Shown: positions 7,484-15,870 of the stretch, piece by piece
How the letters are laid out: each line of letters begins with the position of its first letter
Numbering within the stretch: position 1 is the first letter of the stretch
NCBI GenBank assembly: GCA_964436865.1
Contig: CAYTFK010000119.1
Span: forward strand, 1 to 18,653
DNA from: JAXGPP01 sp964436865
GTDB lineage: Bacteria; Planctomycetota; Planctomycetia; Pirellulales; Thermoguttaceae
Reading direction: 5' to 3'
DNA: 18,653 nucleotides
Notes under the pieces: generated by a model
Seen by the model: only the letters and a program-made list of their open reading frames with translations
Told to the model about the DNA's origin: nothing
Database searches by the model: none
Position numbers and translations under genes: made by a program

Positions 7484-7960
7484 ATGCGCGCTGAGCACAT
7501 CAACCCTTTCATCGCGGCGGTAAAGAATGCCTTTCGCACGATGCTCGACTGCGAAGCGCGGCGGGGCGACCTGGCCCTGAAACAGGATCGGCGTCCGCGC
7601 TACTACGTGAGCGGAGTGATTGGCCTTTCGGGCAGGGCGGTGGGCACCGTCGTGCTGAACTTCTCGGAGCAGGTGGCCCTGAAGGCCGCGTCAACGATGT
7701 TGATGACCGACTTGACCGTCCTCAACGAGGACGTGCTCGACGCCGTCGGCGAGTTGACCAATATGGTGGCCGGCGCCGCGAAGGCCGAACTGGAAGAATA
7801 CGAACTGCAAGTGAGTCTGCCCAACGTGATTACGGGCGATGATCACGAGGTTCATTTCCCGTCGAATGTCGTTCCCCTGTCGATCTCGTTTGACACCGAG
7901 TGGGGCCCCTTTGCGCTCGAGGTGGGTCTCGCGCCCGTCGAAGCCCTGGTCGAAGCCTGA
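7484..7960 (+). CDS. cheX: Chemotaxis phosphatase CheX-like protein
   Basis: A 158-residue protein matching the CheC/CheX family in length and layout. It begins MRAEHINPFIAAVKNAF, the usual CheX opening. It carries the phosphatase signature E-x-x-N as E90-L-T-N93 within VGELTNMVAG, which in CheX positions the water that hydrolyses CheY-phosphate. A single E-x-x-N motif fits CheX rather than two-motif CheC. The ATG at 7484 matches the family start but lacks a good ribosome-binding site; an ATG at 7415, with GGAGGT 10 bases upstream, would add 23 residues. It lies upstream of fliG, with no other chemotaxis genes adjacent. Expected role: ending the CheY-P signal at the flagellar motor. Confidence 0.85.
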   Translation: MRAEHINPFIAAVKNAFRTMLDCEARRGDLALKQDRRPRYYVSGVIGLSGRAVGTVVLNFSEQVALKAASTMLMTDLTVLNEDVLDAVGELTNMVAGAAKAELEEYELQVSLPNVITGDDHEVHFPSNVVPLSISFDTEWGPFALEVGLAPVEALVEA

Positions 7961-7982
7961 GCGACTGGCGGCAATCCGACTA

Positions 7983-8001
7983 ACCCGCCCGTCAGGCGGG
8001 T
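7983..8001 (+). terminator. Hairpin downstream of cheX
   Basis: ACCCGCC (7983-7989) and GGCGGGT (7995-8001) form a perfect 7-bp stem with a CGTCA loop, 22 bp after the cheX stop. No U-tract follows, so termination efficiency is doubtful. Confidence 0.4.
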
Positions 8002-8194
8002 CCGCTCGTTCGCCTGGCCGCCGGCTCGCTCCGTTGAGTCGTTCTGTTCAATCGGTTCAAGTCGGCTCGTTTTCGATGCCGATATCGCGCGAGCGCAGTG
8101 GTGGCAGACTGTGTCTTTCTGTGGGAATACAGGAAGGCCGGGAAAGCTAGCGAGACTTGCCGCCTGTCGAAACGCTGATCACTGAGCTACTCCG

Positions 8195-9196
8195 ATGATT
8201 GCCGGCCCTGAGATCCGCAAAGCCGCCGTGTTGCTGATGAGCCTGCCGCGGGAGCAGGCCGCCGTGCTCATGGGCAAGCTCGACCCGAAGCAGGTCGAAG
8301 CGGTCTCGATTCAAATTGCCAAACTGGGACTGGTTTCGGGCGAGGAGCAGAGTGAGGTTATCGGGGAGTTCACCCGCGTTAACCCGCACGCCCTCACCGG
8401 CAGTGTGGGCGGCCTGGAGGTGGCGAAGAGCTTGCTGGAGGAAGCGCTGGGCGCGAGCGCCGATGCGACCCTCGACAACGTCAAGCAGTCGATCCAGGCA
8501 CTGCCGTTCAGTTTCCTGCAGAAGGTTGATAGCCAGAACCTGCTGACATTCATCACCGACGAGCATCCGCAGACGATTGCCCTGGTCCTGTCGCATTTGT
8601 CGCCCAAGCAATCGGCCGAGATCATGGGCAACCTGCCGCCCGAACGGCAACTCTCTGTGGTTCGCCGCATCGCCACGATGGGGCAGACAAGCCCCGAGAT
8701 CATTCAGGAGGTAGAGCGGGCGCTCGAGCACCGCATGTCGAGCGTCATGAGCCAGCAGTTTGAGAAGGCGGGGGGAGTCGAGACGGCGGCGGCCATTCTC
8801 AACGTGATCGACCGCAGCACGGAAAAGAATCTGCTTGAGAACCTCGGCCAGGACGATCCCGAACTGGTCGAAGAAATCCGCCGCTTGATGTTCGTGTTCG
8901 ACGATATCGTGAAGTTTTCCGATCGCGACATCCAGACGGTGCTTAAGAACGTGGAAAACTCGCAATGGGCCATGGCGCTGAAGGGCGCGCCGGGCGAGTT
9001 GCGCGACAAGATCCTCCGCAACATGTCGAAACGGGCGGCCGCCCTGCTGCAGGAAGAGATGGAATTCCTCGGCCCGGTACGCCAGTCGGCGGTGCAGCAG
9101 GTCCAGCAGCAGATCGTCGACATCATCCGGCGCCTGGAAGATGCCGGCGAGATCACGCGCAGCGCCGGCAACGAAGAAGAACAGTTCATCCAATAA
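8195..9196 (+). CDS. fliG: Flagellar motor switch protein FliG
   Basis: A 333-residue protein, the normal FliG length. FliG forms the ring that transmits torque from the stator to the rotor and reverses direction when CheY-P binds the switch. The N-terminal domain starts KAAVLLMSLPREQA. The middle domain has the EHPQ motif at 123-126 (EHPQTIALVLSHL). The Gly-Gly hinge is at 193-194 (KAGGVETAA). The C-terminal torque helix has MFVFDDIVKFSDRDIQ at about 231-246 with the expected charged residues. It is separated from any fliF/fliH operon; the neighbours are cheX and mutS. The ribosome-binding site before the ATG is weak. No frameshift or missing motif is seen. Confidence 0.95.
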   Translation: MIAGPEIRKAAVLLMSLPREQAAVLMGKLDPKQVEAVSIQIAKLGLVSGEEQSEVIGEFTRVNPHALTGSVGGLEVAKSLLEEALGASADATLDNVKQSIQALPFSFLQKVDSQNLLTFITDEHPQTIALVLSHLSPKQSAEIMGNLPPERQLSVVRRIATMGQTSPEIIQEVERALEHRMSSVMSQQFEKAGGVETAAAILNVIDRSTEKNLLENLGQDDPELVEEIRRLMFVFDDIVKFSDRDIQTVLKNVENSQWAMALKGAPGELRDKILRNMSKRAAALLQEEMEFLGPVRQSAVQQVQQQIVDIIRRLEDAGEITRSAGNEEEQFIQ

Positions 9197-9295
9197 GAAC
9201 TGTTGCCTCCCGCCGCCCCCCTCTCCGGCCATCACGTTCGGCATTCCGCCCTGGGCGTTCTTCCTCGGTCTTGCCCCGTTTGATAGCATGGACGG

Positions 9296-11908
9296 ATGAA
9301 CGCGCCGGCCAGCCCCATGATGAAGCAGTACATGGAAGCCAAACGGGCATGCCCCGAGGCGATCCTGCTGTTTCGCATGGGCGATTTCTACGAACTCTTC
9401 CACGACGATGCGAAAACCGCGGCCCAGGTCCTCCACCTGACGCTTACCAGCCGCGACAAGGGGGAGAATGCCGTGCCGATGGCCGGGTTTCCCCACCACC
9501 AATTGGAGAGTTACCTCGGCAAACTGATCGCCGCCGGCTACCGCGTCGCCGTCTGCGACCAGGTCGAGGATCCCAAGCTGGCCAAAGGGCTGGTGAAGCG
9601 CGAGGTAACCCGGGTGGTGACCGCCGGAACCGTGACCGACGACGCGCTTCTCGACCCGCGCGCCAGCAACTACCTGGCGGCCGTCAGCCAGGGCGACCCC
9701 GCGGGCGTGGCTTGGGCCGAGCTTTCCACCGGAAGATTTGTTGCCGCAGCCTTTCCAGCGCGGCATCTGGCCGACCAACTGGCGCGGCTCGGCCCGGCGG
9801 AGATCCTGCTGGCTGAATCGGCTGAGCCCTTGCCGCCGCACCTCAACGGCCATACGCTCGTCACGCGGCGGCCAGACTGGGCATTCTCCCTCGCCACGGC
9901 GCGCGAGGCCCTGCTCAAGCATTTCTCGACCAACACCTTGGAGGGTTTTGGCTTCAGCGATTCGGAGGCCGACTGCCGGGCGGTGCAGGCCGCCGGCGCC
10001 GCGCTTGATTATCTTAAGGAAACGCAGCGCAGTTCGCTCGAGCATATCGACCGACTTGTTGCCTACCGCGCCGGTGAGAGCCTGGAGATCGATGAAGCGA
10101 GTTGGCGCAGCCTGGAGATCACCCGAACGATTCGCGACGGGCGCCGCGAAGGCTCGCTGCTGGCGGTGCTCGACCGCACCATTACCGCCATGGGATCCCG
10201 CCAGCTTGCCGAGTGGATGGCCCGCCCGCTCATGGATCCGACGGCGATCGGGCGGCGGTTAGACGCCGTCGCCGAGTTCGTCGCCGATCCGACCCTGGCC
10301 GGCGATATCCGCGAAACCCTTCGCCGCGTGTACGACGTCGAACGGCTTCTCACCCGCGTGACGACGGGCAGGGCAACGCCGCGCGATCTGGCTTTCCTGG
10401 GACGCACGCTGCGGGGCCTGCCGGGGCTCAAGGCGCGGCTTACCGCCCGCAAGAGCGAGATGCTCAACGAGTTGGAGGGCGAAATCGACCTCTGCCCCGA
10501 TCTCCGCAGCAAGCTTGACGCCGCATTGGTCGATGAGTGTCCGCTGGTGAGCCGCGAAGGCGGTTTCGTGCGCGAGGGATATCACGGCCCGCTCGATGCC
10601 TTGCGCGAATTGGCGCACGGCGGCAAGCAATGGATCGCCCGCTACCAGGCCGAGGAGGCCGAGCGGACCGGAATCGCCAACCTCAAGGTCGGCTTTAACC
10701 AGGTCTTCGGCTACTACATCGAAGTGACCCACGTGCACCGCGACAAGGTGCCCCAGTCCTACATCCGCAAGCAGACGATCAAGAACGCCGAGCGCTACAT
10801 CACGCCCGAGCTGAAGGAGTACGAAGAGAAGGTTCTCACCGCCGACGAAAAGGCCAAGGAGCTGGAGTATGAAATCTTCCTCGAGCTGCGCGAGGCCGTG
10901 ATCGCTGTGCGGCGGCGGTTGCAGACCACCGCGGCCGCGCTGGCGCGGCTCGATGTGCTTGCGGCCCTGGCCGAACTGGCCCGCGAGCGCAACTACTGCC
11001 GGCCCGAAGTGGTTGCCGAACCGGTGATCAATATCGTTGATGGCCGCCACCCGGTGCTCGATATGGTCGAGCCCGAGGGCACGTTCGTCCCCAACGATAC
11101 CCAGGCCGGCGGCCCGCACGGATCGATCCTGCTCATCACCGGTCCGAACATGGCGGGCAAGAGCACCTACATCCGCCAGGTGGCCTTGCTGACGCTCATG
11201 GCCCAGATCGGCAGCTTCGTTCCCGCCCGCCAGGCGACGATCGGCATTGCCGACCGCATCTTCGCCCGCGTCGGCGCGAGCGACGAGTTGTCGCGCGGGC
11301 AGAGCACATTCATGGTCGAAATGACCGAGACGGCCCGCATCCTCAACATGGCCAGCAAGCGCAGCCTCGTCATCCTCGACGAGATCGGCCGCGGCACGAG
11401 CACCTACGATGGCATGTCGCTCGCCTGGTCGGTTGTCGAGTACCTCCACGATCACCTCGGCTGCCGCACCCTCTTCGCCACGCACTATCACGAGCTGACC
11501 GATCTGGAGAAATCGCTCGACAAGATCAAGAACCTGAATGTCGCCGTTCGCGAGTGGCAGGACGAAGTCGTGTTTCTGCACAAGATCGTGGAGGGGGCGG
11601 CCGACAAAAGCTACGGCATCCATGTCGCGCGTCTGGCGGGCATTCCCCGCGAAGTGATCGGCCGGGCAAAGGACATCCTCGCGCAGCTCGAAGAAGAACA
11701 CCTCGACACCGAAGGGCGAGCCAAGATTGCCCGCCGCCCCGAACGCCGGTCGGGGCATATCCAGCTCACCCTTTTCGGTCCGGCCGACCATCCTCTGTTG
11801 GACGAGATCCGTGAAGTCGATCTCGACAAGACGACGCCATTCGAAGCCATGCAACTGCTCGCCCGTTGGCAGGCCTCACTCGCCGCCGAAAAGAAGAAGA
11901 AGCGTTGA
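9296..11908 (+). CDS. mutS: DNA mismatch repair protein MutS
   Basis: An 870-residue MutS1-type protein that recognises mispairs and small loops and recruits MutL. The mismatch-reading Phe-x-Glu motif is F31-Y-E33 in MGDFYELF. The ATPase domain has Walker A GPNMAGKST at 616-624, Walker B with D695-E696 in VILDEIGRGTSTYDG, and THYHEL with H730. Near the C-terminus QLTLF (823-827) fits a beta-clamp-binding motif. The last residues are AEKKKKR. The length is close to E. coli MutS (853). The ATG at 9296 is used; ATGs at codons 8 and 9 are possible later starts because the ribosome-binding site is poor. It is followed by miaA after 121 bp on the same strand. Confidence 0.97.
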   Translation: MNAPASPMMKQYMEAKRACPEAILLFRMGDFYELFHDDAKTAAQVLHLTLTSRDKGENAVPMAGFPHHQLESYLGKLIAAGYRVAVCDQVEDPKLAKGLVKREVTRVVTAGTVTDDALLDPRASNYLAAVSQGDPAGVAWAELSTGRFVAAAFPARHLADQLARLGPAEILLAESAEPLPPHLNGHTLVTRRPDWAFSLATAREALLKHFSTNTLEGFGFSDSEADCRAVQAAGAALDYLKETQRSSLEHIDRLVAYRAGESLEIDEASWRSLEITRTIRDGRREGSLLAVLDRTITAMGSRQLAEWMARPLMDPTAIGRRLDAVAEFVADPTLAGDIRETLRRVYDVERLLTRVTTGRATPRDLAFLGRTLRGLPGLKARLTARKSEMLNELEGEIDLCPDLRSKLDAALVDECPLVSREGGFVREGYHGPLDALRELAHGGKQWIARYQAEEAERTGIANLKVGFNQVFGYYIEVTHVHRDKVPQSYIRKQTIKNAERYITPELKEYEEKVLTADEKAKELEYEIFLELREAVIAVRRRLQTTAAALARLDVLAALAELARERNYCRPEVVAEPVINIVDGRHPVLDMVEPEGTFVPNDTQAGGPHGSILLITGPNMAGKSTYIRQVALLTLMAQIGSFVPARQATIGIADRIFARVGASDELSRGQSTFMVEMTETARILNMASKRSLVILDEIGRGTSTYDGMSLAWSVVEYLHDHLGCRTLFATHYHELTDLEKSLDKIKNLNVAVREWQDEVVFLHKIVEGAADKSYGIHVARLAGIPREVIGRAKDILAQLEEEHLDTEGRAKIARRPERRSGHIQLTLFGPADHPLLDEIREVDLDKTTPFEAMQLLARWQASLAAEKKKKR

Positions 11909-12029
11909 GTCCGCCTGGACTTGCCAGTTGCCGGGGGAACGGCCATTTTCGGAGAATTGCCCTCGAGTTTCGCGCGACGGCGCAGATCCGCCTGTTCGAC
12001 GTCCTGCAAAGTCCCTGGCCACGCCCGCC

Positions 12030-12971
12030 ATGCCCTTCGCCCGAGCACAAGACTGCTGGTATCTCACCGGTCCCACCGCGGCCGGCAAGACGGAGATCGC
12101 GCTGGTCCTGGCCCGGCAGCTCAACGCTGAGATTGTCTCGCTCGACTCGATGGCCCTTTACCGCGGCATGGATATCGGCACCGCCAAGCCCTCTCCGCAT
12201 GAGCGAGCCCTCGTGCCGCACCACCTCATCGACATCATCGAACCGCACGAGGAGTTCAGCCTCGCCCAATATGTGGAGGCCGCCAGCGCTGCCGTCGACG
12301 AGATCCGCTCGCGCGGCCGGGAAGTGTTGTTTGCCGGTGGCACACCGCTCTATCTTAAGGCGCTCCTGCGCGGCATCTTTTCCGGGCCGCCGGCCGACGA
12401 GGCACTGCGCGGCGAGTTGGCAGCCGAGGCTCGCCGTCGCGAACCCGGCTGGCTCCACAGCCGACTCGCCGCGATCGATCCGGCCGCCGCCGCACGGCTC
12501 CATCCCAACGACACCCGGCGATTGATCCGCGCGATCGAAGTCTTTGAGAAGACCGGCCGGCCGATCAGCCAGTGGCAGCAGCAGTTCAACGTCCGCCGCT
12601 CTGCCGACCAGTGTCGCGTCTTCGTGCTCGATCGTCCGCGTGCAGAACTGCATGCCCGGATCGATCGGCGCGTCGAGCAGATGTTTGCCGCCGGGTTGGT
12701 CGACGAAGTCCGCCGTCTGCTCTCCAGCCCCTTGCCGCTCAGCAAGACGGCGGGCCAGGCGGTCGGCTATCGCGAGGTGATCGAGCATCTCGAAGGACGG
12801 CGGGGCTTGCCCGAGACAATCGAGCTTGTCCAGCAGCACACCCGGCAGTTCGCCCGGCGGCAAATGACCTGGTTCCGCAGCCTGAGTGAGTGCCGCCCGT
12901 TGCCCATCGCCGGCGACGTCGATGTCGCCGAAGTCGCTCGGCGGATTGCCGCCGCGGCCGGGCGCGACTGA
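12030..12971 (+). CDS. miaA: tRNA dimethylallyltransferase MiaA
   Basis: A 313-residue enzyme that transfers a dimethylallyl group to N6 of A37 in tRNAs reading UNN codons. The P-loop GPTAAGKT is at 14-21. LDSMALYRGMDIGTAKP starts at residue 38, with D39-S40 at the tRNA/substrate site. Other family motifs are HHLIDI, GGTPLYLKALLRG, DTRRLIRAIEV, GYREVIEHL and RQFARRQMTWFR. The frame is open upstream into mutS, but the only ATG that yields the family N-terminus is at 12030. The A in DSMALYRG replaces the usual Q of DSMQ-x-Y. The MutS-MiaA order is also seen in other bacteria, where mutL often sits between them; mutL is absent here. Confidence 0.95.
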   Translation: MPFARAQDCWYLTGPTAAGKTEIALVLARQLNAEIVSLDSMALYRGMDIGTAKPSPHERALVPHHLIDIIEPHEEFSLAQYVEAASAAVDEIRSRGREVLFAGGTPLYLKALLRGIFSGPPADEALRGELAAEARRREPGWLHSRLAAIDPAAAARLHPNDTRRLIRAIEVFEKTGRPISQWQQQFNVRRSADQCRVFVLDRPRAELHARIDRRVEQMFAAGLVDEVRRLLSSPLPLSKTAGQAVGYREVIEHLEGRRGLPETIELVQQHTRQFARRQMTWFRSLSECRPLPIAGDVDVAEVARRIAAAAGRD

Positions 12972-12976
12972 ACTTC

Positions 12977-13058
12977 GCATTGAAGAGAAGCGAGTTAGTA
13001 GCGCCGCGGGGGCGGAAGTCACGGCGCGAGCAGCCGCCCCAGTGTCCGCCTTCAATGC
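12977..13058 (+). other. Nested inverted repeat in the miaA-aspS spacer
   Basis: GCATTGAAG (12977-12985) pairs perfectly with CTTCAATGC (13050-13058). Nested inside it, GGGGCGG (13009-13015) pairs with CCGCCCC (13034-13040). In RNA this gives an outer 9-bp helix, an internal loop and an inner 7-bp helix with an 18-nt loop. It starts 6 bases after the miaA stop and ends about 130 bases before the aspS start. A second short palindrome, GGGGGTCCCCC, lies at 13109-13119. It could be a structured 3' end of the miaA mRNA or part of an aspS leader. I recognise no known riboswitch or T-box. Confidence 0.4.
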
Positions 13059-13174
13059 CAACATCAAATAGGTGAACCTTCGCGCTGGGGCAGTATCGTC
13101 GTAAAATAGGGGGTCCCCCGTACTCCATCAAGACCCGACCGTCCAGACCGGGCGGCGGCGTCCGCGACTCTAGC

Positions 13175-13179
13175 AAGGA
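13175..13179 (+). promoter_or_regulatory. Ribosome-binding site for the aspS TTG start
   Basis: AAGGA lies 7 bases before TTG at 13187. It supports this unusual start, which also gives the family-typical N-terminus. Confidence 0.65.
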
Positions 13180-13186
13180 CACAACT

Positions 13187-14959
13187 TTGCTCCGCACCCA
13201 TACTTGCGGCCAATTGACGGCCGCGCATGTCGGCCAGCGCGTCACGCTCTGCGGCTGGGTAGATACGTATCGCGACCAGGGTGGGGTGTTGTTCATCGAT
13301 CTTCGCGATCGCTATGGCAAGACCCAGGTGGTGTTCGCTCCGGAGGGGGGGCAGGAAGGCCTCAACGCCGCCAAACGCGTCCGCTCCGAATACGTCATTG
13401 CCGTAACCGGCACCGTCGCCCGGCGTCCCGAGGGGACCATCAATCCCAAACTTTCGACCGGCGAAATCGAGCTGCGTGCCGAACGCCTGGAGATCCTCAA
13501 TCGCAGCCTCACTCCGCCCTTCCATCCGGGCGCCAAACAGAACGAGCTGCCCGGTGAAGACCTGCGGCTGAAGTATCGCTACCTCGATCTCCGCCGTCCC
13601 GACATGCAGAAGACCGTCGTGCTGCGTCACCGCATGGTCAAGGCGATGCGAGACTACTTCGACGAGCACGACTTCATTGAAGTCGAAACGCCGATGCTCG
13701 GCCGGAGCACGCCCGAAGGCGCCCGCGACTACCTGGTGCCCAGCCGTATCCAGCACGGCAGTTTCTACGCCCTGCCGCAGTCGCCGCAGCTCTACAAGCA
13801 GATCCTCATGGTGGCCGGCTACGATCGCTATGTGCAGGTGGCCCGCTGCTTCCGCGACGAAGACCTCCGCGCCGATCGCCAGCCGGAGTTCACCCAACTG
13901 GACCTCGAAATGTCGTTCGTCCAGGCCGACGACATCATGGCCATCATCGACGGCCTCATGGCCCGCATGGCGAAGCAGATTCTCGGCATCGAGCTCAAGA
14001 CGCCGCTGCCGCGCATGACCTACGACGAGGCCATGGAGCGCTACGGGCACGACGCTCCCGACCTCCGCTTCGGCATGGAGTTGATCGACGTCAGCGACCT
14101 GGCCGAGCAGTGCGAGTTCCGCGTCTTCCGCGGCGCGCTCGAGCGCGGCGGCAAGGTCCGCGGCATAAACGCCGTCGGCGGCGCCGAGAAGTACTCGCGC
14201 AAGGGCATCGACGAGCTCACCAGCTTCATCATGCAAGACTTCGGCGCCGCGGGGCTCGTCTGGTTCAAGGTCGAGGAAGGGCGCAAGCTCGCCTCGCCCA
14301 TGGCCAAGAACTTCCACGAAGACCTGCTGGCAAAGATTGCCGACCGCATGCAGGCCCAGCCGGGCGACCTGCTGTTGTTTGTCGCCGATCAGTGGGAAGT
14401 GACCTGCCGCGCTCTCTATGGCTTGCGCAAACGGCTGGGAAGGGAACTAAAGCTCTACGATCCCGCCGCGATGCACTTCTCCTGGGTCGTCGAATTCCCC
14501 ATGTTCGCCTACGACCCCGAGGAAGGCGGCTGGACCTCCATGCACCACCCCTTCACCGCCCCGCGGCCCCAGGATCGCGAACTCCTGGCGACCGATCCGG
14601 GCAAGTGCCGCGCGCAGGCCTACGACCTTGTGCTCAACGGCTCGGAGGCGGGCGGCGGAACGATTCGTATCCACGACCAGGAGCTGCAGCAGCAGGTCTT
14701 CACCCTGCTGGGTATCGACGAGCCGACGGCCCGCGAACGGTTCGGCTTCCTGCTCGATGCCCTGCAGTACGGCGCTCCTCCGCACGGTGGCATCGCATTG
14801 GGCATCGACCGGCTGGTGATGCTCTTCGGCCGTCTGGAGAGCATCCGCGACTGCATCGCGTTCCCCAAGACTCAGCGTGCGACGGACCTCATGACCGGCG
14901 CACCCGGCGAGGTCGATGCGCGGCAACTCAAGGAACTGGGCCTTAAGCCCCAGTCGTGA
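13187..14959 (+). CDS. aspS: Aspartyl-tRNA synthetase, bacterial type
   Basis: A 590-residue class II synthetase, the same length as the E. coli enzyme, which charges tRNA-Asp in the cytoplasm. The order is an N-terminal OB-fold anticodon-binding domain (to about 105) with CGWVDTYRDQGG, the catalytic domain with LKYRYLDLRRP, PEGARDYLVPSR and ALPQSPQLYKQ, motif 2 FRDEDLRADRQPEFTQ from 222, a bacterial GAD-type insertion at roughly 290-420, and motif 3 GIALGIDRLVMLFG from about 535. The start is TTG with AAGGA 7 bases upstream. Residues Q31 and G83 occupy positions that separate discriminating from non-discriminating enzymes; G83 points to possible relaxed specificity for tRNA-Asn. The lipoprotein gene follows after 36 bp, so the two may share a transcript. 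Confidence 0.96.
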   Translation: MLRTHTCGQLTAAHVGQRVTLCGWVDTYRDQGGVLFIDLRDRYGKTQVVFAPEGGQEGLNAAKRVRSEYVIAVTGTVARRPEGTINPKLSTGEIELRAERLEILNRSLTPPFHPGAKQNELPGEDLRLKYRYLDLRRPDMQKTVVLRHRMVKAMRDYFDEHDFIEVETPMLGRSTPEGARDYLVPSRIQHGSFYALPQSPQLYKQILMVAGYDRYVQVARCFRDEDLRADRQPEFTQLDLEMSFVQADDIMAIIDGLMARMAKQILGIELKTPLPRMTYDEAMERYGHDAPDLRFGMELIDVSDLAEQCEFRVFRGALERGGKVRGINAVGGAEKYSRKGIDELTSFIMQDFGAAGLVWFKVEEGRKLASPMAKNFHEDLLAKIADRMQAQPGDLLLFVADQWEVTCRALYGLRKRLGRELKLYDPAAMHFSWVVEFPMFAYDPEEGGWTSMHHPFTAPRPQDRELLATDPGKCRAQAYDLVLNGSEAGGGTIRIHDQELQQQVFTLLGIDEPTARERFGFLLDALQYGAPPHGGIALGIDRLVMLFGRLESIRDCIAFPKTQRATDLMTGAPGEVDARQLKELGLKPQS

Positions 14960-14995
14960 CCGATGACGACAAACCAGTCCAGGAGGAGACGAGGT

Positions 14996-15748
14996 ATGAA
15001 ATCCGCTCGAACTTGGATCCCCGCCCTGGCCGTTGCGGCCGCGCTCGGTCTCGCGGGTTGCCCCGCGACGGAAGATCCTCTCAATCCCAATGCCGGCGTA
15101 CCACAAGACGGCGGCCTGGCAACGGGCGATCGTCCGGCCGCCGATCAGGGCTCCTCCCCCGATGCGGCGGCCGCGCAGGCCGACGTCCCCGCCCCCGTCG
15201 AGCCCCCTCCCCCCTCCATCCCCGAGGTCTTCCTGACCGAGGCCCAGAAGACGGCCAGTCTCGTTGCGGTCGGCGATACGCTTCCCGAAGGCGAACTGCC
15301 GGCCCTGGAAGGTGATCCGCAGCCTGTACGTAATCACTACGGCGACTCGCTCACTGTCCTCTTCTTCTGGAAGCCGGGACAGTCGGCCACCGAGCAGCTC
15401 CGCGAAGTGGCCGCCCTCGAAGACTTGCAGAACGACGTCGCCGTGGCGTTCGCCGAACGCGGCGTTCAAGTCGTCGCCGTCAATGTCGGCGGTGAACCCG
15501 AGGCGGTGAGACAGCAGCTTGACGATGCCGGGGCGAAGTTCGCCGTCTTGCTCGATCGCGACGGCGCCTACTTCGCCAAAGTCGCCACCGACTTCGTGCC
15601 CCGCGTGTACCTGCTCGATGCGACCGGCAAGATCCTCTGGTTCGACCTGCAATGGTCCTCCACCGCCCGGCAGAGCCTTCTCCAGGGCATCGACGCCGCT
15701 CTGCGAGAGTCCGCCAGTGCCGCACCGTCAAACGAAGCAGCGAAGTAG
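14996..15748 (+). CDS. Lipoprotein with cysteine-less thioredoxin/redoxin-like domain
   Basis: A 250-residue protein. Residues 1-22 are a lipoprotein signal peptide with lipobox LAGC; Cys22 would be lipidated, giving a membrane-anchored periplasmic protein. Residues about 24-80 are a Pro/Ala-rich linker. From about 85 there is a redoxin/TlpA-like thioredoxin fold: GDTLPEGELPALEG, the strand LTVLFFWKPGQS with W125, and late FVPRVYLLDATGKILWFDL containing the expected cis-proline. Where active members have C-x-x-C after FW, this protein has KPGQSATE, and no other cysteine occurs in the mature protein. Disulfide or peroxide chemistry is therefore unlikely; a binding or structural role is inferred. 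The ATG at 14996 has AGGAGG at 14981-14986. An upstream ATG at 14963 would spoil the signal peptide. Confidence 0.8.
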   Translation: MKSARTWIPALAVAAALGLAGCPATEDPLNPNAGVPQDGGLATGDRPAADQGSSPDAAAAQADVPAPVEPPPPSIPEVFLTEAQKTASLVAVGDTLPEGELPALEGDPQPVRNHYGDSLTVLFFWKPGQSATEQLREVAALEDLQNDVAVAFAERGVQVVAVNVGGEPEAVRQQLDDAGAKFAVLLDRDGAYFAKVATDFVPRVYLLDATGKILWFDLQWSSTARQSLLQGIDAALRESASAAPSNEAAK

Positions 15749-15817
15749 CCGTTCGATCGCGGTCAACACGCCGTCTCCTGTCGGTCGGCAAAAGCAGGCA
15801 CGCTCCCGCCAAGAAAC

Positions 15818-15850
15818 GCACTGAGCACCAGTCGCCCTGGTGCTCAGTGC
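15818..15850. terminator. Perfect 14-bp hairpin between convergent genes
   Basis: GCACTGAGCACCAG (15818-15831) and CTGGTGCTCAGTGC (15837-15850) pair over 14 bp with a TCGCC loop. It sits between the stops of the lipoprotein gene (plus) and the chemoreceptor gene (minus). On the minus strand the stem is followed by GTTTCTT, a weak U-tract, so it best serves the chemoreceptor transcript. It may work in both directions. Confidence 0.75.
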
Positions 15851-15870
15851 CGGAACGGACGTGGCGGTTC

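Noticed and set aside
8076..8083. GCCGATAT resembling a sigma-28 (flagellar) -10 box upstream of fliG
   Set aside because: No TAAA-type -35 box at the right distance, so the match is probably chance.
8147..10045. 632-codon open frame on the minus strand opposite fliG and the start of mutS
   Set aside because: It is a mirror of codon bias in GC-rich genes. Its translation is Arg/His/Gly-rich with no family motif, while the plus strand encodes full FliG and MutS.
10259..11854. 531-codon minus-strand frame opposite mutS
   Set aside because: Antisense shadow of the MutS ATPase region; no recognisable protein.
11766..13067. 433-codon minus-strand frame opposite miaA
   Set aside because: Antisense shadow; MiaA is intact on the plus strand.
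13064..14317. 417-codon minus-strand frame opposite aspS
   Set aside because: Antisense shadow; AspRS motifs on the plus strand are complete.
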